Notes under the pieces: generated by a model
The model's database searches: none
The model's input: only the letters and a program-made list of their open reading frames with translations
What the model was told of the DNA's origin: nothing
Position numbers and translations under genes: made by a program
Shown here: positions 24,078-34,600 of the stretch, in pieces
Position numbering within the stretch: the first letter of the stretch is position 1
How the letters are laid out: every line of letters starts with the position of its first letter
Source: Kribbella albertanoniae
GTDB lineage: Bacteria; Actinomycetota; Actinomycetes; Propionibacteriales; Kribbellaceae
DNA: 46,097 bases
Assembly (NCBI RefSeq): GCF_004348455.1
Contig: NZ_SMKA01000034.1
Coordinates: 1-46,097 of the forward strand
Direction of reading: 5' to 3'

Positions 24078-25274
24078 TCAAGCGGCTGTTGGGGTTGGGT
24101 GTTTGTAGAGGGTGCGGGTTCGGAGCATGGCGTGGAGGACGTCGATGCGGCGTCGTGCGAGGCAGATGAGTGCGGCGTTGTGTTTCTTGCCGGCGGCTCG
24201 TTTTCGGTCGTAGTAGGCCCGTGAGGTGGGGTCGGACAGCGCGGCGAACGCGGCGAGGAAAAAGGCTCGCTTGAGCTGCTTGTTCCCGCCCCGGCTGGGG
24301 TGCTCGCCACGGATCGAGGTGCCGGAGCGGCGGGTCACGGGCGCGAGTCCGGCGTAGGCGGCGAGGTGTCCGGAGGTGGGGAACGCGGTGCCGTCGCCGA
24401 CCTCGAGGAGAATCCGTGCTCCGGTCCTGACGCCGATCCCCGGCACCGAGGTCAGGACCTTGGAAAGAGGGTGCGCATCGAGCATCTCCTCGATCTGCCG
24501 GGCGGCATCAGCTCGCTGGGTCAGCAGCCCGGCGAGGGTGGTGGCGAGCTGTGGCACGACGAGCTCGGCAGCGCGGGTGCCGGGCACGGTGACGGTCTGT
24601 TCGGTCAGCGCCCGCTCGATCGCGTCGACAAGCTTGGCGTATGAGCGGGGAGCCCGGGGCTTGGTGGCGGCGACCAGCTGCCGTCGCGTCGCGGTGGCTA
24701 GTCCTTGAGGGCCGCCGAAGCGGGTCAGCAGTTCGAGCACGGCGGGGTGCTGGACATTCGGGCCTAGCGCCCGTTCCAGCGCTGGGTGTATCTGGGTCAG
24801 CAGGCCGCGGATGCGGTTGCTGACCCGGGTGACCTCGCCGGCCAGGTCGTCGTCGTAGCCGACGATGACCTGCAGGTCAGCCAAGGCATCGTCGTCGGTG
24901 CCGACCCGGCGCAGCGTATGCGGCATCGACCGGGCGGCTTCGGCGATGATGTAGGCATCACGCGCGTCGGTCTTGGCGTTGCCCGGGTGCAGGTCCGCGA
25001 TCCGGCGCATCGCCAGCCCGGGCAGGTAGGCCACGTCGATACCCAGCTCGCGGGCCACCGTGACCGCCAGCGCGCCGATCGAGGCCGGCTGGTCGACGAC
25101 CACCAGCACGGAACCGCGGACCGACAGCGCCTCGAACACCGCGCGGATCTTCGCCTCCGACTGCGGCAGCGGCTTGTCGTGGACCCGCTGGCCGTCCGGG
25201 TCCACGCCGCAGGCATGGTGCTCCTCCTTGCCCACATCCAGACCCAGGAACACGGCGTACTCGCGACGGCCCAC
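24078..25274 (-). CDS. IS110-family transposase (DEDD RuvC-like + serine domain)
   Basis: The 398-residue protein starts at GTG 25274 with GAGGAGG 7 nt upstream. The N-terminal DEDD RuvC-like domain shows VFLGLDVGKEEHHACGVD, LVVVDQPASIGALAV and GNAKTDARDAYIIAEAARSM. A helical middle follows. The C-terminal Transposase_20 domain shows LTSVPGIGVRTGARILLEVG, then HLAAYAGLAPVTRRSGTSIR, with the conserved Ser-containing segment HPSRGGNKQLKRAFFLAAFA. All core motifs are present and there is no frameshift, so the protein should be active. In this family it acts with a bridge RNA from the element's non-coding end. The stop codon overlaps TTGACG (24076-24081, minus strand), a possible -35 box that a circular junction would place upstream of the RNA. 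Confidence 0.95.
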   Translation of the reverse strand: MGRREYAVFLGLDVGKEEHHACGVDPDGQRVHDKPLPQSEAKIRAVFEALSVRGSVLVVVDQPASIGALAVTVARELGIDVAYLPGLAMRRIADLHPGNAKTDARDAYIIAEAARSMPHTLRRVGTDDDALADLQVIVGYDDDLAGEVTRVSNRIRGLLTQIHPALERALGPNVQHPAVLELLTRFGGPQGLATATRRQLVAATKPRAPRSYAKLVDAIERALTEQTVTVPGTRAAELVVPQLATTLAGLLTQRADAARQIEEMLDAHPLSKVLTSVPGIGVRTGARILLEVGDGTAFPTSGHLAAYAGLAPVTRRSGTSIRGEHPSRGGNKQLKRAFFLAAFAALSDPTSRAYYDRKRAAGKKHNAALICLARRRIDVLHAMLRTRTLYKHPTPTAA

Positions 25275-25299
25275 ACTGCCTCCTCAAAACGGAATCGAC

Positions 25300-25475
25300 C
25301 TGGCCACCAGATCAGGCGAAGGATGCCGGCACCCACGTTACGAAGAGACCTACCCATCGGTGGCCCTGTCCCTATCAGCGGTCAACCAACGCCACCAGAC
25401 CTGGCGACAACACCCCCCGGATCATGCACACGACAGGGGCAGTAAGTCATACCAGGCCCGGCGACCAGACACCGC
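25300..25475 (-). ncRNA. Candidate IS110 bridge RNA
   Basis: The region between the element's left end and the transposase start folds as two stem-loops on the minus strand. Stem 1 pairs 25452-25463 with 25393-25404 (12 bp including G-U pairs). Its loop contains GGGGGGTG (25418-25411), complementary to the G/C run plus core of the insertion site. A second stem-loop contains ATAGGGACA (25375-25367), identical to the element's own end plus core (24069-24061), and on its 3' side GTAACGTGGGTG (25341-25330), which matches 10 of 12 bases of GTAACGGGTGTG at the other end (25498-25509). This is the target-loop/donor-loop layout of IS110 bridge RNAs. A left target guide could not be recognised. RNA ends are approximate. 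Confidence 0.5.
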
Positions 25476-25509
25476 TTGTTCACGGCGCACGAAGAAGGTA
25501 ACGGGTGTG

Positions 25510-25560
25510 ATTTACGTCCGAACGTCCGGAGGCGGGCCCTCCGGTCTTTCGGACGTTGTG
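25510..25560 (+). repeat. Array 1, diverged terminal unit
   Basis: ATTTACGTCCGAAC is followed by a GTCCGGAGGCGGGCCCTCCGG core and TTTCGGACGTT. It is the last array unit, separated from units 1-4 by the IS110 element, and is more diverged than the others. Confidence 0.8.
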
Positions 25561-25592
25561 GGGGAACGGGATATCGCAGGGGCGCGCACTGA

Positions 25593-25620
25593 CTGACCGG
25601 GGTTGGGCTTGATCGGTCAG
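25593..25620. terminator. Hairpin at the 3' end of the megasynthase gene
   Basis: CTGACCG (25593-25599) pairs with CGGTCAG (25614-25620), loop 14 nt, and the latter arm overlaps the megasynthase stop codon. There is no T-tract, so termination is only a possibility. The rest of 25561-25616 shows nothing else. Confidence 0.35.
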
Positions 25621-28600
25621 CATCGGTTGGTCAGGTGGTTGATCAGCGCGGCGGCCCAGGAGGTGATGGTGGACGGTGTGAAGAGGTCGGTGGAGTACTC
25701 GAGGTCCAGGGTGAACGTGGTCTCGGTGAGGGTGAAGACGACGTACAGCTCGGTTCGGGCCTGATCGGCGGAGGGTTGTGAGCGGACAGCGAACTCGCCG
25801 AACGGGAGAGTCAAGCTGGCGGGTGGGTTGGTGATCACGGTGAAGAGGACGGCTGGGTAGGGCAGGCCGGCCTCGTGCGGGAGTGCGACGCGGACGACCT
25901 CGGCCAGCGGTAGCGCCTCATGGTCGAGGGCGGAGTAGACCGACCTGGCCGTCTCGGCAACCAGGTCGTCGGCATCGAGCCTGACTCGGACGAGGACGGC
26001 TTCGCCGAGATACCCGATGATCCCCTCGTGGTCGGTATGCCGGCGTCGAGCGCTGGACACCGGCAGGACGACTTCTTCGTGGCCGCAGAGCCCTCCCATC
26101 CACTCGGCGAAAGCGGTCGCGATCAGGATGTACGGCGTGGTCCCGGCGGCGGCCGCGGCCGATCGGAGCGCCTTGGTCAGCTCGCTCGGCAGATCCACGT
26201 GGTGGGTGGCACCACGGCCCGACAGTACGGCGGGACGCGGGTGATCGATCGGAAGCGCCGGGCGAACTGTGGCTCCCGCGAGTTCGTCTCGCCAGAAGGC
26301 TTCGAGTTTCGCCCGGTTGGTTCCGGTCAGGGTTTCCTGTTCCCAGCGGGCATAGTCGGCGTACTGGGCGTCCGGCCCGGTCAGCTCCTCGCCCCGGTAC
26401 AAGGCGGACAGTTCCGACCAGAACAAGCCCTGCGACCAGCCGTCGAAGATGAGGTGGTGAATCGCCAGCACCAGGACCCATCGATCCGCGGCTACCCGCC
26501 CGAGCCGGACCCGCCAGAGTGGCGCCTCGCCCGGCTCGATCGCCGGCTTCGCGGTCGCGAGACACCAGTCCCGGATCCGCTCCTCGTCGTCCGGCAGATC
26601 CTCTACCGGTAGCGCGACTGCCACGCTCGCCAGTACTTCCTGCCGATCCTCGAGGACCCTGGTCCGCAACGCACCATGACGTTGCGCCAGCTCCTGCAAT
26701 GCGCGTCGCAGCCGCTCCGGATCGAGAGCGCCCGTGATGTCGACCCTGCCGAGGCTGGTGTAGATCGAGCCGTCTGCCCGGCCTCGATGCCGCTGAAGCG
26801 CCCGTCGCTGAGCAAACGTCACCGGTGCAACCTCTGGTCCGGCCTGTGCCGCGAGGGCGCGGATGGTGGGCGCGCGGAAGAACTCGGTCAGCGTCAGATC
26901 GGTAGCCGTTGCCTCCCGCAACCGATTCAGCAGACGGACAGCGAGGAGGGAGTGCCCGCCCAGCTCGAAGAAGGAATCGGTCACGCCGAGGTCGTTACGT
27001 TCCAGCACCTCGCACCACACAGCATGAACTGCCGTCTCCGCTGCTGTTGCCGGGGGCACCTTCACCTGGCCGATTGTCGGCGCCGGCAACGATTTCCGGT
27101 CGAGCTTGCCAGTGGTTGTCAACGGCAACTGCTCCAGGGACACCCATCGGCGCGGCACCAGATACCGCGGCAACCGCTCCGCGAGGTAGTCCGTCAGCTT
27201 GCCGTGGTCGACACCACCGACCGTGTACCCGACCAGCTCGCCGTCGATGACCACCACAGCAGCCGCACTCACGTCTGGATAGTCCAGGATCGCCGCCCGT
27301 ACCTCGCCCGGTTCGATCCGTATGCCGCGAAGCTGGACCTGGTCGTCGACCCGCCCGTGGAATTCCAGCGTCCCGTCGGCTCGCCAGCGCCCGAGGTCGC
27401 CGGTCGCGTACCAGCCGGGCGCGAAGAACGCCGTGGCAGTCTCGGCCGGTCGGTTCAGATAGCCGTCGGTGACGCACACCCCTCCGACACAGATCTCGCC
27501 GACCGCTCCGATCGGTGCCGGCCAGCCATCCGCGTCGAGCAGGCGAACCCGGACTCCATCGATCGGCCGTCCGATCGGTGGCTGGGTCTCGCCCGGATCA
27601 ACCCGGTGCTCGGTCACGATGATCGACGACTCGGTCGGGCCGTATCCGTTGTACAGAACGCATTCCGGATGAGCGGAGAGGAACTCGTGCTCGGCAGCAC
27701 CTGGTGTCGTCGCCTCGCCGGCCGAGTAGATCTCCCGCAGCGACGGCAGCTCGGGCCTGGTCGCGAGCAACGCGTGCACGGCGCTGAACGGCATCGCGAT
27801 CCGCGCAACGTCGTACCGGCGGATCTTCCCGGCGAGTTCGGCGGGGTCGTACCGGCTGTCGTCGTCGATCAGGACCAGCGTCTGGCCCGCAGCGAACGTC
27901 GTGAAGATCTCATGCATGCTGACGTCGAACGTCGGCGAGACCCACTGCAGGGTCCTGGTGGGCGGATGGGTCGCGAGGTAGCCCTGGATGTGGTTCACCG
28001 GGCCGCGGTGTGGGACCAGCACGCCCTTCGGTCTGCCGGTCGACCCGGAGGTGTACATCAGGTACGCGAGATCGCCGGGCCCGACCTTCGCCGCGACCGG
28101 TGCCGCACGTACGAGATCTTCCAGGCGAAGCGTCGGCCCCTCCCCCAGCTCCGGCATCCCCGCGCAGGTCACGCGAGCCATCGGGCGAGCATCCTCCAGG
28201 AGGAACCGCAGCCGATCCGCTGGCGTTTCAGGATCGAGCGGCAGATAGCCGGCGCCGGACTTGAGAACCCCGAGCAGTACGGCGATCTGCTCGATCCCGC
28301 GCGGAAGACAGCAGGCGACCAGCTCCCCCGGGCCGACCCCGAACTCGATCAGCGCGGCGGCGACGTCGTTCGCCCGCTGATCGAGTTCGGCATAGGTCAG
28401 CTCCCCGAAGTCACCGGAGAGGGCGACCGCCAGTGGGTTCAGCGCGACCTGATGCTCGAACAATTCGTGCAGGCAGTACTCCGGCGCTGCGCCCGGCTCG
28501 CCTTCCAGCTCAGGCAGCAGTTGCTCGTCCGCGCTGGACAACACCAGGTCTTGCTCGCCGAGAGCACCCTCGAGTGTCAGCTCGAGATAGTCCAGCAGCC

Positions 28601-31600
28601 GCTTGATGGTGGTTTCGTCGAACAGGTTCGTGTCGTACTCCACGACGCATTCGATCCCCGTCGGTGGAGCGGTCAGGTACAGCATCAGGTCCATCGGCGC
28701 GCGCTCGCTCGGCAGATCCAGGAGCGCGACCGAGACATCGGGTGCGAACGTGACCTCGTCGGCTCCCCGCTCGAACTCGACCATCACACCGAACAACGGA
28801 TTGCGGCCCGCGGAGCGGTCCGGGTTGAGCTCGGCAACGATCTGCTCGAACGGTACGTCGCGATGGTCGACCGCATCCATCATGGCCAGACCGAACGAGC
28901 GAGCCAGCTCGGTGAAGCTGGCATCTTCGGGGAGGCGGAGGCGGAGCGGGAGGGTGTCGATGAACATGCCGACGGCGTCCGTCGCTGTCCGGTCGCGGCC
29001 GGATACGCCGGTGCCGATGACGAAGTCGCGTTGTCCGCTGAAGCGGGACAGCACCACCCCTAGGCCGGCTAGCAGCACGCTGAAAACGGTGACGCCCTCG
29101 CTCGCAGCGAAGGAGCTGACCCGCACGCTGAGCGAGCTGTCCAGAGTCTTGGTCAGCGAGCGGCCGGTGGCGGCGGTCCAGGTCTGCGAGCGCGGTCGGT
29201 CGGTGGGGAGCCGGAGCTCTGGAGCGCCGTCGAGCTCGGCCAGCCAGAAGGCCGCGTCCGCTGATTTCGAGGCGTTTTCCCGAAGACCGTCGACGGCAGG
29301 AGGCAGGCCGGGGTCAGTAGGCCAGGCTTGGTAGTAGGTGCCGAGGTCGCGGACGACGACCGGGGTGGACGCGGCGTCCCAGACGATGTGGTGGCCGACC
29401 AGAAGCAGAACGTGGTGGTCCTCAGCGAGGCGGACCAGCCGGGCCCGAACCAGTGGAGCGCTCCCGAGATCCAGCTCGCCGAGGCGAACGTCGTACAGCA
29501 GGGATTGGAGGTCGTTGCCTTCAGCATCTACCAGCGGACAGTCGATGCGGGCGGTCGGTCTGACGTAAGCCCGGGGCTCGCCGTCGATGTCCCGGAACTC
29601 TGTTCGGAGGGCGGGATGACGGTCGACGACCCGCTGCAGCGCGGCACGGAGGGCAGTCGGATCCAGCGGGCCGCGGAGCTCGATCGCCTTCGGTTCGTGG
29701 TAGGTGTTCGCTCCTGGGTTCAGTTGTTCCAGGAACCAGATCCGCTGCTCGGGTGGTGTCAGCGCGCGGCCTTGCTCGACCGGGTCGTCGGTCGAGGGCC
29801 GGCGGTCGACGTACTCGGCGCGGAGTCCGTCGACTGCGGACAGGCTGTGCATGACCTGGTCCGGGTTCAGGCCGAAGTCGACGAAGCAGGCGACCTCGTT
29901 CACGCCGATCGCGATCAGCTGGTCGACGATCGCGCGGGAAGTGTCCGGCGTACCGATCAGGGCGCGCGATTCGCAGTACCGCTGATAGGCCTGGCCGAGG
30001 AGGAAGTCGACGTCGTCGGGGGCGGTCTTCTCCAGATCGATCTGGAATCCGAGGCTGTTCGTGACCTGTCCGAAGAGGGAGAGCGAGGAGCGGAGATAGT
30101 CGCAGAACGGCTGGTACGCCGCCGCCCGGACCGCCTCGAGGTCGTCGCCGAGGTAGGTGTGCAGGAGGACGACTACCCGGCCCGCGGCGGGGTCGAGGCC
30201 GTGCTCGGCGCGGGTGGAGCGGTAGAGGGCGATGTTGGCGGCGAGGTCCTCGACCGATTGCGCCATCAGGTTGGTGACAACGCCGAGACCGTTGCGGGCA
30301 GCGAGTTTGTACGACTCGGGGTTGCCGACGACGGCGGTGAACAGTGGAGGCTCGGGTTGGATCGGCCGGGGGTGGAGCTGGATCTCGGTGGGTTCACCGT
30401 TGCCGGCCGTTGCGGTGATGGTCTCCCCGGTCCACAGGCGGCGGACGGTGTCGAGGCGGTCGTACATCTCGGTGCGATGGTTGCCGTAGGCATCGGGTGC
30501 GAGGACGAAGTCGCGGGCGTGCCAGCCGCTGGCGATGCACAGTCCGACGCGGCCACCGGAGAGGTTGTCGACGACGGACCACTCCTCGGCGACCCGGATC
30601 GGGTGGTGCAGCGGGAGGACGACTGAGCCTGCGTTGAGGCGGATGCGGGTGGTTCGGGTGGCGAGGGCGGCGGCCAGGACGGAGGGGTTCGGGAAGAGTG
30701 CGCCGAAGGAATGGAAGTGCCGCTCGGGGAGCCAGACGGAGTGGAAGTTGTGCTGGTCGGCGAACTCGGTGGCGCTGAGGATGAGGCCGTACTTGTCGTG
30801 GGCGGCGGAGTCGGGGTAGTCGCCGAAGAAGTACAGGCTGAAGTCGCAACTGGTCTGCTGGGTGGTGGCGGTGGGCGGCGGTGTCGTAAGTGGTTGCCGT
30901 GGCGCCTCTTGAGTCGGTACGACGGGTGTGGTGGTCGCCGGACTGCCACTGAGGGCAGCCAGCTGCTCGGACATGAGATTGGTGAGCCGATCCATCATGC
31001 GCTCGGCCAAAGTGAGCTGCCGGTCAACCACCTGCTGCAGGTTGGCAACCGGCTGGCCCGGGGCGCTGACCGCAGCCGGCTGAAGCGGAGCGGCGGGTGC
31101 GGACGGCTGGGGCTGAGTGGTGAGTGCAGGTGGCGGGGGCTGCGTGGCAGGTGCGGGTGGCTGAGGTGGGTTGAAGGTTGTCGAGGTGGTGAGGTGGTTG
31201 GCGAGTTTGGTGAGGGTGTCGACGTCGCCGAAGAGGGAGCGCATGGGAACGGTGGCGCCGAAGGTGTCGGTCAGGTCGCCGACCAGGCGCATGAGCGAGA
31301 GGGAGTCTGCGCCGAGGCTCAGGAACGACACGTCCGGAGCGATGTCGTCCGCCTGCACCCCGAGCACCGGCGCCAGCAGCTCCCGAAGCTTCCCAAGCAC
31401 CGCACTCCCGTCTGGAGCGTCTGGAGCAGCCGGGGCGGCGCTCTCCTCCGGAACAGCCGGGCCGGCAGTCCTTGTGAGGGGGTGGCCGGGGAGAGGGATT
31501 CGGCGGCCGGTGGTCATCGCGCTCCAGGTGAGGGGGGTGCCGGTGCGGTAGAGGGTGGCTGCTGTTTCGGCGAACTGGGTTGTGGAGTTTTGGCGCTGGG

Positions 31601-34600
31601 TCGCGAGCCAGGTGGTGTCGGGTGCGACTCGGCGGCCCAGTGGGCTCAGGGTTGTGTCGGGGCCCAGCTCCAGGAAGCGGGAGGCGCCGTACTCAGCTGC
31701 GGCGGTGGCGGCGAGGTCGAAGCGGACTGGCCGGCGCGCCTGGTCCACGACGTACTGGCTGTTCACGTGAGTGCGGAGTGAGCCATCGAGGCCGCTGAAG
31801 AACGGCGTGGTGAGGGGCTGGAAAGCGAACTGCTCGGCGGCTGCGAGAAGGTCGTCCAGTACTGGCTCGACCAGGGCGGAATGGAACGCCAGGCTGACCG
31901 GCATGCGGCGCCAGCTCACCCCACTGCGGTCCAGGATCTCGGCCGCTGCGGACATCAGCTCCTCAGCACCTGACAGCACCAACCGGTCCCGACCGTTGAC
32001 CGCGGCAACTTCCAGGCCGCACTCGGCAGCGAGCTTCTCCCCCGCCGCGTGGTCGACGGCGACGGCGATCATCGCGCCCAGCTGCATCCGCGTGCACATC
32101 AGCTCACCGCGTCGTGCCATCAGCCGCACTCCATCGGCCAGCGACAGCCCGCCGGCCGCGTACAGAGCGGCGTACTCGCCAGCGCTGTGGCCGATGACCA
32201 CGTCCGGTACGACGCCAAGCGCCCGCCAGACCTCTGTCCAGGCCACCTGGTTCGCGAACAGCCTGATCTGACCGAGTTCGTCCCGCTCACTATCGAGGAC
32301 GTCCTCCCCCAGTACCTGCGCCACCTCGTCGAACACCCCACGCGCCACCTCGAACCGCGCGGCGAGCCAATCGGACATGCCTGGGTACGACGCTCCCTGG
32401 CCCGAGTACGCGAACGCCAACGGGCCTGGCACACCCGGCTCCGAGACCGTCACCTGACTGAGCGCGGCGGCGAGCGAACTCGCATCGGTGCCGACCACTG
32501 CGACCCGATGCGGATGGTGCCGCCGCCCAAGCGCCAACGTGGTCGCGACATCAGCCGCTGCCAGATTCGGCGCAGCCACCAACTCGTCCCGCAGCGAACC
32601 AACCAGCTGCTCAAGAGCAGCCGCCGACGTCGTCGACACCGGCACAACCACCGCCTCGCCCGCACTGACCGGGCCAGCAGCGGAGGGCGGTTCCTCCAGT
32701 ACGACGTGCGCGTTGGTCCCGCCAACCCCCAGCGCAGTGACGCCTGCCCGGCGAGGCCCTGCACCGGCCGGCCAGTCGCGGGTCGACGTGACCAGCTCGA
32801 AGGGGCTGGTCTCGATCCGCAGCTCCGGATTCGGCCGGCTCAGGTTGATCGTCGGGACCAGCTGACCGTGCCGCAGCATCAGCACGGTCTTGATCAGGCC
32901 GGCCATCCCCGCGCACGAATCCAGATGCCCGACATTCGCTTTGACCGATCCCAGCGCACATTTCGCCGGACGCGGTGAACCGAAGACCTGGGAAAGCGCC
33001 GCGACCTCCACGGGATCCCCCAGCGCAGTCCCCGTTCCGTGCGCTTCGACGTACGAGATCGTCTCGGCACCGACACCAGCTCGCTCCAGCGCCCGCCGTA
33101 CAACCTCCGCCTGGCCTGACACGCTCGGCGCGGTGAATCCGACCTTGCTCGTCCCGTCGTTGTTCACCGCGCTGCCGAGGATCACGCCGTGAATCGTGTC
33201 CCCATCGGCGATCGCGCGGTCCAGCCGCTTCAGCAACACCGCCGCGACACCGTTCCCGCCAACCGTCCCGTCCGCTTCCGCATCGAACGGCCGGCAGTGC
33301 CCACTCTGCGACAGGATCGACCCCGGCACGTACCGGTACCCCGCGTCCTGCGGCAACCGAACCGCCGCCGCACCCGCCAGCGCGAGATCCGTATCGGATG
33401 CAAGCAACGCCTGAACAGCCAGGTGTACGGCGACCAGCGACGTCGAGCACGCGGTCTGAACTCCGATCGCGGGCCCGGTCAGCCCGAGCCGGTACGCGAC
33501 CCGGCTGGCGAGGAAGTCCGCCGTGGTACCGATCGTTGCCTGCATCGCGGTCGGCACATCGTCGGGCCGGTCGCCGGCAGGCGAGTTCAGCAGATCCTGG
33601 TGTCCGTAGAGGTTCATTCCCGAGCCGGCGTAGACACCGATCCGTTGCCCGGCCGAGTCCGCGTAACCCCCGTGTTCCAAGGCCTCGTAGGCGACCTCCA
33701 GGAACTGCCGATGAGCCGGTTCGGTGAGCGCGGCCTCCTTCGGCGACAACCCGAAGTACGCCGCGTCGAACGCCTCCGCATCGTCGAGCACTCCACCCGC
33801 GCGCACCCACCCGTCCGCGGCACCGGCAGTGGACACGCTGTCCACTCCCCCACACAGGTTGGTCCAGAACTCGCCGATCGTCCGCGCCCCGGGGAACCGC
33901 GCGGCCATGCCGACGATCGCTACCCGGCGATCCGCACTGTCTGCGACCGCACCGTCCACATCATGCGGTTCAGCACCGGTGATCCAGCCAGCCAACGCCG
34001 CCGCCGTCGGGTACTCGAACGGAACCGTCGCCGGTACGTCGATCCCGAAGCGCTCGGCCACGATCGCCCGCAGCCGCGTCAGCTTGATCGACGTCAACCC
34101 CAGCTCGTAGAACGGCACGTCCGCATCCACCGGCCGCCCCGCCAACTCCGCCAGCAACCGGCTGACCTCGGCCACCACTTCACGAGCTGTGGCTGGGCGG
34201 CCGTCGTACCGGCCTTGGAGGTACCGCTCGCGCAACTCGGTACGGCGAACCTTCCCGCTCGCAGTCCGCGGAAACTCGCCCGCCGGTACGACGACCACGT
34301 CCGCCGTCAGCCGTAGTCGCTCGAACACGGCCGCCTGGACCGCCGATTTCACCGCGTCGCCCGCCTCGACGAAGACCACCAGGTCCTCGGTCCCGGTCGC
34401 CGTGTTGGGGATCCCGCACGCCCCGACCGAGTGCAGGTTCATGCCTGCCGCCGCTGCCGCCACACCCTCGATCTCGTGGCAGAACACCGTGTTGCCGTTG
34501 ACCACTACGGTGTCGCCCTCGCGGCCGGTGAACACCACTTGCCCATCGGCCACGAAGGCCAGGTCCCCCGTCCGCAGCCACTCGCCATCCGGCAATGCAG

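Larger units (their letters stand above)
24061..25509 (-). mobile_element. IS110-family insertion sequence inserted in array 1
   Basis: Array sequence runs up to GTG at 24060-24062 and resumes at GTG 25507-25509 followed by ATTTACGTCCGAAC. Removing the intervening 1447 bp restores a linker of exactly the array's length (17 nt) with one copy of the shared core. There are no terminal inverted repeats, as expected for IS110 elements. It carries one transposase gene on the minus strand. The non-coding end upstream of the gene is long (about 230 bp), and the downstream end is only about 16 bp. Hairpin repeats as insertion targets are a known habit of this family. Confidence 0.85.

Noticed and set aside
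24786..25445. Plus-strand open frame of 219 codons overlapping the transposase
   Set aside because: It is antisense to the conserved DEDD domain and the bridge RNA region, and shows no protein features of its own.
26676..29063. Long plus-strand open frame of 795 codons opposite the megasynthase
   Set aside because: It lacks recognisable domains, is rich in Arg/Gln/Asp as expected for an antisense frame of GC-rich DNA, and the opposite strand encodes intact C and A domains with all motifs.
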